From contig JADCRZ010000005.1 in assembly GCA_015069695.1 (NCBI GenBank), forward strand, positions 124,001 to 188,000: a stretch of DNA of 64,000 nucleotides, read 5' to 3'. Positions 25,137 to 33,771 of the stretch are shown here, in pieces. The stretch is from Williamsia sp. (GTDB taxonomy: Bacteria > Bacteroidota > Bacteroidia > Chitinophagales > Chitinophagaceae). Numbering within the stretch: position 1 is the stretch's first letter; each line of letters begins with the position of its first letter. The translations under genes and the position numbers were made by a program. Under the pieces are notes generated by a model that was not told where the DNA came from, ran no database searches, and worked only from the letters and a program-made list of their open reading frames with translations.

Positions 25137-28103
25137 ATGGTCAACGAAGCTGATATTGAATACGCGTTTCTCCGCAAACTGACCGACTTAAAATATACAA
25201 ACCGGTCAGATATACGCAACCGCAAAGCGCTGGAGCAAAACTTCCGGGAAAAGTTTGAAGCCCTCAACCGGGTCCATTTAACCGATGCGGAATTTGCCCG
25301 GCTGCGTGATGAAATTATCAACCCGGACGTATTTATAGCCTCTAAAACCCTCCGCCAAAAAAATACCTTTCAGCGAGAAGATGGCACACCGCTGCAGTAC
25401 ACCCTGGTAAACATCAAAGACTGGTGCAAAAATGAATTTGAAGTCATTAGCCAGTTGCGGATGAATACGGAGCACAGCAATCACCGCTACGATGCTATCT
25501 TGCTCATCAACGGCATTCCGGTGGTGCAAATAGAATTGAAAACCCTGCAGATCAGTCCGCGCCGGGCCATACAGCAAATCATTGACTACAAAAACGATCC
25601 TGGTAACGGCTACACCAACTCGCTGCTTTGCTTTATGCAGCTGTTTATAGTGAGCAATTATACCAACACCTGCTACTTCGCCAACAACCTGAACCGGCAT
25701 TTTGCCTTCAATGCCGATGAGCAATTTCTACCCGTATACCAATGGGCCGGTGAAGACAATAAAAAAATAACCCACCTGCACGAGTTTGCGGACAAGTTTC
25801 TGGCCAAGTGTACCCTGGGCGAAATGATCAGCCGCTACATGGTATTGGTAGAAAGCGAGCAAAAGCTGATGGTGATGCGCCCCTACCAGATCTATGCGGT
25901 GAAAGCCATTGTAGACTGCATCCACCAGAACCGGGGCAATGGCTATATATGGCACACGACAGGAAGCGGCAAAACGTTGACTTCCTTCAAAGCCTCTACG
26001 CTGTTAAAAGACAATCCTGACATTGAAAAATGCTTATTTGTAGTGGACCGCAAAGACCTCGACCGGCAAACACGGGAAGAGTTCAACAAATTCCAGGAAG
26101 GTAGCGTGGAAGAAAATACCAATACGGAAACCCTGGTGCGGCGCATGCTGAGCGAAGACTATGCCGATAAAGTGATAGTGACCACCATTCAAAAGTTAGG
26201 ACTGGCGCTGGATAGCACCAACAGGAGAAATTACAAAGAAAGATTACAAGCCCTGCGTAACAAAAGGATCGTGTTCATATTTGATGAATGCCACCGTTCC
26301 CAGTTTGGCGAAAATCACAAAGCCATTGCGGAATTTTTTCCGAAAGCACAGCTTTTCGGTTTTACCGGTACACCCATATTTGAAGACAATGCAACCTATA
26401 CACAGATAAATGGGGAGGAAAGTTCGTATAAAACCACCAAAGACATTTTTGTAAAGCAGCTGCATGCCTACACCATCACCCATGCCATTGACGACAAAAA
26501 TGTACTGCGCTTTCACATTGAGTATTTCAAAAGTGAAGGTGGCTATCAACCCGAGCGGGGCGAAGCCCTTGCGCGAAAAGCAGTCATAGAAGCAATACTT
26601 GCCAAGCATGATGCCGCCACCAACTCCCGGCGTTTTAATGCAGTGCTGGCAACCGCTTCCATCAACGATGCCATTGCTTATTACAACCTGTTTAAAGAAG
26701 TACAGGCAGCGCGAAAGGCAGCGGATGAAGACTATGCCAAGCTGAATATTGCCTGTGTGTTTTCTCCCCCTGCCGAGGGTGATAAAGATGTACAGCAGAT
26801 ACAGGAAGACCTGCCCCAGGAAAAGCAGGACAATGAAGAAAGACCGGAAGAAAAAAAGACAGCACTCAAAGCCATTATTGCTGACTATAACCACCAATAT
26901 AAAACAGCCCACAGTATCAGGGAATTTGACCTGTATTACCAGGACGTGCAACAGCGCATCAAAGACCAGAAATATACCAATGCCGATTACCCCCGTGCCA
27001 ACAAAATTGATGTGGTGATTGTGGTGGCTATGCTGCTGACAGGTTTCGACAGCAAATACCTGAATACCCTGTATGTAGATAAGAATCTGAAGTATCATGG
27101 ACTGATACAGGCATTCAGCCGAACCAACAGGATTTTGAACGGGACCAAGCCTAACGGCAACATACTGGATTTCCGGCAACAGCAGGCAGCGGTAGATGGC
27201 GCTATTGCCCTGTTCTCCGGCGAAGACACCGGCAAAGCCAAAGAAATCTGGCTGGTTGACCCCGCCCCTGTCGTGATCAAGCAGTATGAGAAGGCGGTGG
27301 CAGCCCTCGGTACATTTATGCAGGGCCATGGCCTGGCGTGCAGGCCCGAAGAGGTCAGCAACCTCAAAGGCGATACCGCCCGTGCCGAATTCATCAACCG
27401 CTTCAAAGAAGTGCAAAGACTGAAAACACAGCTGGACCAATACACCGACCTGGGAGGGGACAACCTGAGAAAGGTTGAAAAACTGTTGCCGGAAGATGAC
27501 CTCCGCTCCTTCAAAAGCGCCTATATAGAAACAGCCATCCGGTTAAAGGACAAACAAACCAGGGGGGGCGAAAAGACTGATCCCAAGGTGCAGCAGCTCG
27601 ATTTTGAATTCGTCTTATTTGCCTCCGCGCTGATAGACTATGATTACATCATGGGACTGATCGCCCGCTATACCCAACGCAAACCTTCCAAAGAAAAAAT
27701 GACCAGGGAGCAGCTCATAAACCTGCTAAGCTCCAGCGCCAACCTCATGGAAGAACGCGACGACATCACTGCTTATATTGAAAGCTTGGAACCAGGCAAG
27801 GCCTTATCCGAAGATGATATACGACAAGGTTACGAACAGTTTAAAGAAGCAAAATCCGGCAGCGAACTGGCAGCCATTGCGGAAAAACATGGTTTGGAAC
27901 CAACCGCTTTAAAAAGCTTTGTGGATAGCATCTTAAACCGGATGATATTCGACGGCGAACAATTGAATGATTTGCTGGCTCCTTTAGACCTGGGTTGGAA
28001 AGACCGGGCGAAAAAGGAAGGGGCTCTGATGGAAGAACTTTTACCACTATTAAAAAAACTTGCCCGGGGAGGAGAGATATCCGGGGTGTCTGCTTATGAG
28101 TAA
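25137..28103 (+). CDS. hsdR: Type I restriction enzyme, R subunit (HsdR)
   Basis: The motor and nuclease subunit of a type I restriction-modification complex, 988 residues from the ATG at 25137 (a TTG lies 30 nt upstream). The N-terminal nuclease has D119 (RYDAILLING), E133 and K135 (QIELKTLQ), the PD-(D/E)xK set. The helicase has P-loop TTGSGKT near 272, DECHRSQFGE near 382, GFTGTPI, and motif VI AFSRTNRIL. It cuts unmodified DNA far from the recognition site after translocation. The stop overlaps hsdS (ATGAGTAA). All conserved motifs look intact. Confidence 0.95.
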   Translation: MVNEADIEYAFLRKLTDLKYTNRSDIRNRKALEQNFREKFEALNRVHLTDAEFARLRDEIINPDVFIASKTLRQKNTFQREDGTPLQYTLVNIKDWCKNEFEVISQLRMNTEHSNHRYDAILLINGIPVVQIELKTLQISPRRAIQQIIDYKNDPGNGYTNSLLCFMQLFIVSNYTNTCYFANNLNRHFAFNADEQFLPVYQWAGEDNKKITHLHEFADKFLAKCTLGEMISRYMVLVESEQKLMVMRPYQIYAVKAIVDCIHQNRGNGYIWHTTGSGKTLTSFKASTLLKDNPDIEKCLFVVDRKDLDRQTREEFNKFQEGSVEENTNTETLVRRMLSEDYADKVIVTTIQKLGLALDSTNRRNYKERLQALRNKRIVFIFDECHRSQFGENHKAIAEFFPKAQLFGFTGTPIFEDNATYTQINGEESSYKTTKDIFVKQLHAYTITHAIDDKNVLRFHIEYFKSEGGYQPERGEALARKAVIEAILAKHDAATNSRRFNAVLATASINDAIAYYNLFKEVQAARKAADEDYAKLNIACVFSPPAEGDKDVQQIQEDLPQEKQDNEERPEEKKTALKAIIADYNHQYKTAHSIREFDLYYQDVQQRIKDQKYTNADYPRANKIDVVIVVAMLLTGFDSKYLNTLYVDKNLKYHGLIQAFSRTNRILNGTKPNGNILDFRQQQAAVDGAIALFSGEDTGKAKEIWLVDPAPVVIKQYEKAVAALGTFMQGHGLACRPEEVSNLKGDTARAEFINRFKEVQRLKTQLDQYTDLGGDNLRKVEKLLPEDDLRSFKSAYIETAIRLKDKQTRGGEKTDPKVQQLDFEFVLFASALIDYDYIMGLIARYTQRKPSKEKMTREQLINLLSSSANLMEERDDITAYIESLEPGKALSEDDIRQGYEQFKEAKSGSELAAIAEKHGLEPTALKSFVDSILNRMIFDGEQLNDLLAPLDLGWKDRAKKEGALMEELLPLLKKLARGGEISGVSAYE

Positions 28104-29307
28104 AGAAGAGAAAAATAGGATGGTGCCGAGGTTGCGGTTTGCGGAGTTTAGGGATAGTAGGGAGTGGGAGGAGAAGATGCTCGATGAACTATTTATCATT
28201 GGAAGTGGTAAAGATTATAAGCATTTGGGAAAAGGAGATATTCCTGTTTATGGTTCCGGAGGTTACATGCTTTCAGTTGACGAATATTTATATAATGGTG
28301 AGAGTGTTTGTATAGGGAGAAAAGGCACAATTGATAGACCTTTGTTTCTCTCTGGTAAATTTTGGACAGTCGATACACTTTTTTACACTCATTCATTTAA
28401 TCAGTGTATACCCAAATTTGTATATCTTCTTTTCCAGAACATTAATTGGTTAAAACACAATGAAGCTGGGGGAATTCCAAGTTTATCAAAAACAATTATT
28501 GGTAAAATTGAAGTATTAGTTCCCGGGTCTGAAGAACAACAAAAAATCGCCGACTGCCTTTCTTCCTTAGATGAATACATTATTGCCGAAAGCCAACAAC
28601 TCGAAGCCCTCAAAGCCCATAAAAAAGGGCTGATGCAACAGCTATTCCCCGCCGAAGATGAAACCGTGCCTCAACTGCGGTTTGCCGAGTTTAGGGAGAG
28701 TGGGGAATGGGAGGAGAAAAGATTAGATCAGCTCTTACAATTCAAAAATGGCCTAAATGCTTCAAAAGAATTATATGGTAAAGGAGTCAAATTCATTAAT
28801 GTTTTGGATATTCTGCAAAATGAGTTTATTACATATGAAATGATAATTGGATCAGTAGATGTGAGTGAAGAGATAGTCAAAAACTTTTCTGTAGATTACG
28901 GAGACATCCTTTTTCAAAGAAGCTCTGAAACACAAGAAGAAGTTGGGACAACAAACGTCTATCTTGATCAACAACGCACATCAACCTTTGGCGGCTTTGT
29001 AATTAGAGGGAAAAAGATAGGCGAATACGAACCTGTATTTCTAAATAAGCTTTTAAAAACTCAAACTATTAGAACTAGTATTCAGTCTAAATCAGGAGGA
29101 AGTACTCGATTTAATATTGGTCAGGAAACATTATCATCAACTAAAGTTTTACTTCCGTCCATTATCGAACAAAAAACGATAGCCGACTGTCTCTCTTCCT
29201 TAGATGAATTAATAGCAGCACAGACCGAAAAGATCGAAGCCCTAAAGCTGCATAAAAAAGGCATGATGCAGGGATTGTTTCCGAACACGAATGAAGTTAG
29301 TGAATGA
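28096..29307 (+). CDS. hsdS: Type I restriction enzyme, S (specificity) subunit (HsdS)
   Basis: A 403-residue specificity subunit whose ATG overlaps the hsdR stop by 8 nt. It is a clear tandem of two target-recognition units. Each starts with a near-identical phrase (VPRLRFAEFRDSREWEEKML and VPQLRFAEFRESGEWEEKRL) and ends with a conserved helix (QQKIADCLSSLDEYIIAESQ, QKTIADCLSSLDELIAAQTE, then HKKGLMQQLFP and HKKGMMQGLFP). The two variable domains between them read the two halves of a bipartite site. The repeated blocks are obvious places for recombination that would swap specificity. Confidence 0.94.
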   Translation: MSKEEKNRMVPRLRFAEFRDSREWEEKMLDELFIIGSGKDYKHLGKGDIPVYGSGGYMLSVDEYLYNGESVCIGRKGTIDRPLFLSGKFWTVDTLFYTHSFNQCIPKFVYLLFQNINWLKHNEAGGIPSLSKTIIGKIEVLVPGSEEQQKIADCLSSLDEYIIAESQQLEALKAHKKGLMQQLFPAEDETVPQLRFAEFRESGEWEEKRLDQLLQFKNGLNASKELYGKGVKFINVLDILQNEFITYEMIIGSVDVSEEIVKNFSVDYGDILFQRSSETQEEVGTTNVYLDQQRTSTFGGFVIRGKKIGEYEPVFLNKLLKTQTIRTSIQSKSGGSTRFNIGQETLSSTKVLLPSIIEQKTIADCLSSLDELIAAQTEKIEALKLHKKGMMQGLFPNTNEVSE

Positions 29308-30191
29308 GCAAGCCGAAGATAATACATGAGTTTGACGACCTGTCTAAATTGGCAGATAAGTTAATGAATGATCTGGTGCAGCTTGATTTCGTTGTCATGT
29401 ATGCTTACAACGGAACAGGCAAAACCAGGGTTTCTGTTGAATTTAAAAATAAAGGAAAACAAGGTGGGGAGGACAAAAGAGACACCTTGTACTTCAACGC
29501 CTTTACCGAAGACCTTTTTATCTGGGACAATGATTTGGCAAATGATAGGGAGCGGGTTTTGAAAATAAATTCGGATTCCAAGTTCTTTAATGGATTTAAA
29601 GAGCTGGCTTTGGAAGAACGAATTTTTTCCTACCTGGAACGGTATGCCGATTTTAACTTTAAAATCGATTATGAAGATTGGTTCATCAGCTTTACAAAAG
29701 GGGAGACCAATAACATAAAGATCTCCCGGGGCGAAGAAATGATGTTCAGGTGGTGCATACTCCTGGCCATTTGTGAACTTACCATTGACGGTGCGGAAGC
29801 GTATGATTGGATCAAGTGCAACCTGTTCACGCTGCGGAACACCAACGACAGTCCTTATTTTCATCATGTCGCCTCCCTCAGTGAACTAAAACAGGCCATG
29901 GACCAAGGCATCATTAAAACTTTTTATTTCAACATACTCCGCAGTATATTAGAAAGAACAGCTTCATTTTTTGGATCTGACAGGTTTGGGAAATGTATCC
30001 ATGGGATCGAGGATGAAGTCTTGTTCGGAAGGGCATTGAATCTCCTCAGTCATGGGAGGTATTCAGTTTATGAACCCATCGATATGAGCGAGGACAACAA
30101 AGACCTGTTTAAGAAAATACTGACAACATTTCTGGAAAAATACCAATTTGAATTACCCGTACTTCTTACAGAGGAAGCACACACCGCATAA
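29304..30191 (+). CDS. ABC/AAA_13-like ATPase embedded in R-M operon, likely internally deleted
   Basis: A 295-residue protein whose start overlaps the hsdS stop (ATGA). The P-loop is AYNGTGKT (34-41). IKISRGEEMMFRW (138-150) resembles an ABC signature (LSxGE). The C-terminal helical part (YFHHVASLSELKQAM, FYFNILRSILERTASFFG, LLSHGRYS) matches the tail of ATPases often found in Bacteroidota type I operons and distantly related to RloC/PrrC. In those, as I know the family, a Walker B and D-loop (DDPxSSLD) and a later H-loop lie between signature and tail; here residues 151-180 pass straight to the tail without them. So ATP hydrolysis is probably lost. The role of the intact family is thought to be defence-related. 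Confidence 0.6.
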   Translation: MSKPKIIHEFDDLSKLADKLMNDLVQLDFVVMYAYNGTGKTRVSVEFKNKGKQGGEDKRDTLYFNAFTEDLFIWDNDLANDRERVLKINSDSKFFNGFKELALEERIFSYLERYADFNFKIDYEDWFISFTKGETNNIKISRGEEMMFRWCILLAICELTIDGAEAYDWIKCNLFTLRNTNDSPYFHHVASLSELKQAMDQGIIKTFYFNILRSILERTASFFGSDRFGKCIHGIEDEVLFGRALNLLSHGRYSVYEPIDMSEDNKDLFKKILTTFLEKYQFELPVLLTEEAHTA

Positions 30192-30193
30192 TT

Positions 30194-31015
30194 ATGACAG
30201 CATCAAACCAACAGCAATTAGGTAAAACACTTTGGGCCATAGCAGACGATCTACGGGGTGCCATGAATGCGGACGATTTCAGGGATTACATGCTGTCCTT
30301 TCTTTTTCTCCGCTACTTGTCCGACAACTACGAAGCAGCTGCCAAAAAAGAACTGGGCTCGGATTACCCCTTATTGGAACCGGGCGACAAGCGTTCGCCC
30401 CTGTCCGTATGGTATGCCGCCAACCAGGCGGACATAGAAGCCTTTGAAAAACAAATGCGCCGCAAAGTGCATTATGTAATAGAGCCGCCGCATTTGTGGA
30501 GCAGTATTGCCGAGATGGCCCGGAAGCAGGACGGGGAATTGCTGCATACCCTGCAAAACGGTTTTAAGTACATCGAGAACAAATCTTTTGAAAGCACGTT
30601 CCAGGGCCTGTTCTCGGAGATCAACCTCGACTCCGAAAAGCTGGGCAGAACCTATACCGACCGCAATGCCCGGCTCTGTACCATTATTCAGAAAATAGCC
30701 GAGGGCATTGCCAGGTTTTCTACCAGCAGCGACATGCTGGGCGATGCCTACGAATACCTGATCGGCCAGTTTGCAGCAGGCTCCGGCAAAAAGGCGGGCG
30801 AGTTTTATACACCCCAGCAGATTTCTTCTATCCTTTCCTCCATAGTAACCCTCGACAGCCAGGACCCTTCGTTGGGCAAAAGGGCCAAGCTGGACAGGGT
30901 ATTGGACTTTGCCTGCGGCTCCGGCTCACTGCTCTTGAACGTGCGCAGGCAATTGGGCCAGCATGGCGTAGGCAAAATATACGGACAGGAAAAAACATCA
31001 CCACCTACAATTTAG
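30194..31015 (+). pseudogene. hsdM: Type I methyltransferase HsdM, N-terminal part (frameshifted)
   Basis: The first 270 or so residues of HsdM, the N6-adenine methylase subunit. It holds the helical HsdM N-domain (QQLGKTLWAIADDLRGAMNADDF) and the AdoMet-binding motif I (VLDFACGSGSLLL), preceded by the conserved GEFYTPQQIS. After IYGQEK the frame runs to a stop at 31013. The break is at a run of six A (30989-30995 region); seven A would restore IYGQEKNITTYNLARMNML. It starts 2 nt after the ATPase stop. Confidence 0.85.
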
Positions 31016-31020
31016 CCCGC

Positions 31021-31815
31021 ATGAACATGCTGCTGCATGGCATGAAGGATACCGAGTTCGAGATACACCATGGCGATTCGCTGCTGAACGATTGGGATAT
31101 CCTGAACGAAATGAACCCGGCAAAAAAAATGGAGTTTGATGCGGTGGTGGCCAACCCGCCCTTCAGCTACCGCTGGGAACCATCGGAAGTGCTGGGTGAA
31201 GATTTTCGTTTTAAAAGCTACGGACTGGCCCCTAAGTCTGCTGCGGATTTTGCCTTCCTGCTGCATGGCTTTCATTTTCTGGGCCAGGAAGGGACCATGG
31301 CCATTATTTTGCCCCATGGCGTCTTGTTCAGGGGCGGTGCAGAAGAACGCATCAGGACCAAATTGTTAAAGGACGGCAATATAGATACCGTAATAGGCTT
31401 GCCTGCCAACCTCTTTTTCTCCACAGGTATTCCGGTGTGTATCCTGGTATTGAAAAAATGCAAAAAGTTCGATGATGTCTTATTCATCAATGCCGCCGAA
31501 CACTATGAAAAGGGCAAGCGGCAGAACCGTTTGCGGGATGGTGGCGAAGGCGGCGCCAACGACATTGAAAAAATTGTAGACACCTACAAATACCGGCGAG
31601 AAGAAAGCCGGTATTCCCGCCGGGTGTATATGGATGAGATAGCGAAGAATGATTACAACCTGAACATCTCACGTTATGTCAGCACCTCCGTTTCCGAAGA
31701 AACAATCGACCTTAAAGAGGTTCATCAAAAATTGGCAACCATTGAAGCGAAAGCCACGGAAGCCCGGAACAAACACAATGCGTTTCTGAAAGAATTGGGG
31801 TTGCCGCCAATTTAA
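31021..31815 (+). pseudogene. hsdM: Type I methyltransferase HsdM, C-terminal part (frameshifted)
   Basis: The remainder of HsdM in the -1 frame, 264 residues from the ATG at 31021; homology already begins at about 30990 (NITTYNLAR). The catalytic motif IV is VVANPPFSYRW, followed by KSAADFAFLLHGFHFL, MAIILPHGVLFRGGAE and LPANLFFSTGIPVCILVLKK. The C-terminal helix (EVHQKLATIEAKATEARNK) is the S-subunit contact. Without frameshifting, motif I and motif IV sit on separate peptides, so the methylase should be inactive unless slippage on the A run or complementation occurs. Confidence 0.85.
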
Positions 31816-32081
31816 AGCTAAAAAGCAAGCTATGTATTGCTTGGTTCCGGGTTCTTGAGTATTTGTCCCATGGAAACGATTTTTTGTACATTTTAGCAGG
31901 AAAAGTTTTTGCCCGGTTTGAAATGGCAGAATGTATTTGTGTTGATTTTGAAAAATTCCCCCAACTATATACATTATTTCAGAGAATCTTCGTTTGTCAA
32001 TAGCTCCGAATGCTGCAGCATAATGGTGCAAGCGGAGCTTTGATAGGTATGCAATAGAAAAACCCGTTCAAGAGTTACCAC

Positions 32082-32546
32082 ATGAGAAAATTCCTGTTTG
32101 TGATCCTTCTGCTGATTTTGTACAATGCAGGGTATTCTGCTGCCCCTTCACGGGCAAGTGCTTCTTCAGACAGCTTTCCTGTTGTAGAAGGTCCAAAAAT
32201 CCTGATGAATGAGCAGGCGAGGATCTTGCAAATGAAAAGATTTGTTGATCTGACCCCTGCTGATTACGAAAAGCTGAGTGGCAAAAAGATGAATGTTTTG
32301 CAAAGGGCTGTCTTCAAGCTTTCGCAAAAGCGCATGAAGAACATGCTGCACGCATACAGCTATGGAAATGTGACCCTGCTGCAAAAGATATCCTGGTTTT
32401 TGCGGGGACTCCTGTTTGGACCACTGGCTGTCCTGATGGCCTATATATTTACAACCGAAGATAACCGGGAACTGATTAAATGGGCTTGGTTTGGATTTGC
32501 AGGACAAGTCGTTCTTATCGGAATCGTCCTGCTCATCGTATTATAA
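32082..32546 (+). CDS. Small membrane protein of unknown function
   Basis: A 154-residue protein. Residues 1-20 are a signal peptide (MRKFLFVILLLILYNAGYSA). A polar central part contains ILQMKRFVDLTPADYEKLSGKKMNVLQRAVFKLSQKRM, a basic helical segment I have seen in small Bacteroidota envelope proteins of unknown role. Two membrane helices follow at about 105-122 and 133-154, separated by TTEDNRELIKW. No enzymatic motif. It stands alone downstream of the restriction operon. Confidence 0.65.
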   Translation: MRKFLFVILLLILYNAGYSAAPSRASASSDSFPVVEGPKILMNEQARILQMKRFVDLTPADYEKLSGKKMNVLQRAVFKLSQKRMKNMLHAYSYGNVTLLQKISWFLRGLLFGPLAVLMAYIFTTEDNRELIKWAWFGFAGQVVLIGIVLLIVL

Positions 32547-32723
32547 TATAGCCTTCTCTTATCTTTTGTCAGGAAAAGGGAAAATCTATTTTGTAAACCA
32601 GCGGGATGTATGTCTGCTTCTCTACCCCTGGCATTCATCAGGTCTTCTGTCCAATATTTTTGCAGCTGTTTTTGGCTTTTCTAAAATATTTACGGGGACA
32701 TTGGATGGTGAACAAACCGGCTA

Positions 32724-32887
32724 TGTCACTGGCTTTTGAATATACTGATCTTTCATTTGACAGCGACTATGGCACTTTGGATGTATGGTACAGGATGGAT
32801 CAAAAGCAAATAAAAAGCACCTACAGGCCGGTAATGGAAAATATAGCCCCTATTCTCTTTACATCATTAAACTACAGATTTACATAA
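32724..32887 (+). pseudogene. Possible C-terminal remnant of an outer-membrane barrel protein
   Basis: The frame ends FEYTDLSFDSDYGTLDVWYR, a polar linker, then PILFTSLNYRFT and a stop. Alternating aromatic residues and a final NYRF strand are typical of Bacteroidota outer-membrane barrels, possibly of the DUF6850 kind. Upstream there is no continuation in any frame. Identity of the parent family is a guess. Confidence 0.3.
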
Positions 32888-32891
32888 TACA

Positions 32892-33129
32892 ATGACTATT
32901 CATCAAGATCTGACATTCCGGGAATTTTTCAATGCAACCTTTTACTATTATTATACTGGCAAGTTTTTTTAAGAGAGCAATCCTGTTTGTTTCCGTATTA
33001 ACTATCTTGACCGTTTTTCTTGGGCCGCTCACAACATCCAGCGTACTAAATATGGGCTCAATCGTGCGTATTGCTACACCTGCAGTCATTATGTTTCTCT
33101 TCCTGGTAGTATTTGTACCTACTTTGTAA
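32892..33129 (+). pseudogene. Possible frameshifted small membrane protein
   Basis: An ATG at 32892 reads MTIHQDLTFREFFNATFYYY and stops just after a T7 run; moving one frame at that run gives KRAILFVSVLTILTVFLGPL and a second hydrophobic helix ending LFLVVFVPTL. The pieces together look like the N-terminus of a two-helix membrane protein (YcxB-like layout), broken at a homopolymer. Weak evidence only. Confidence 0.3.
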
Positions 33130-33771
33130 ATCGTACACTCATTATCAAAATCATTTATGAGCGCCCGTATTCTAAATCTGGCGGCATGTTTTACGCAAAT
33201 GGTAAATGCTGTTTTCGCAAAATCAAACCTTACAAATCGCAGCAAGGTTAGTGATCTGAAGTATATTTATCCGCACGATTGTTACACGCTAAATAGAAGA
33301 GTAGATAGAAGCTTGAAGATCCATCAAGGAAAATAAGTGCTTGATGGTGGATCTGTTGGAGCGGTGAAACAGGTAGCTTCACTGATGCCCATTTTATGAC
33401 ATACTTCCTTACGGGGTGAGCCGGATACTGATTGCTTGAGGACACTAAGACCATCTGGGCCTCGGTAAATTTCGATTTTTTATGAGCAGAAATACATTTT
33501 ATAAGGTATGATCTCCCGGAACGCTGGTTGTAAACTGTCCGGTTTTTTGGGAGCAGGTCGCAGGATCGCTGATCCGGAAATTAAGAAACAAACCAGGGGC
33601 TTTATTGATGATGTCTTTTTTGATGTACTGTTTTGTATATAGTTACTATTAAAAACATCATCAATAAAACCACCAGGTCTGCTTCTTCCTTCTTTCAAGT
33701 AAAAGGATAGTTGGGGGTAAAATACGATTTTACTTCATTCAAGGGATCAATTTGAACGGTAATATGAAAGC

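Larger units (their letters stand above)
32547..33771. other. Decayed region with two possible gene fragments
   Basis: Over 1.2 kb without an intact gene. Two stretches look like decayed coding sequence (32724-32887 and 32892-33129), described separately. From 33130 to 33771 I see no gene, RNA or repeat on either strand. Confidence 0.5.

Noticed and set aside
26244-27440. 398-codon open frame on the minus strand inside hsdR
   Set aside because: It is fully antisense to a well-conserved helicase gene and its translation is rich in cysteine, glycine and aromatic residues without a known motif; a shadow of hsdR codon usage.
30985-30996. Classical tandem -1 slippery heptamer in hsdM
   Set aside because: The zero-frame codons are GAA AAA ACA, so the P-site tRNA-Glu could not re-pair after a tandem slip. 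Only single-tRNA or transcriptional slippage is possible, so programmed frameshifting is not claimed.
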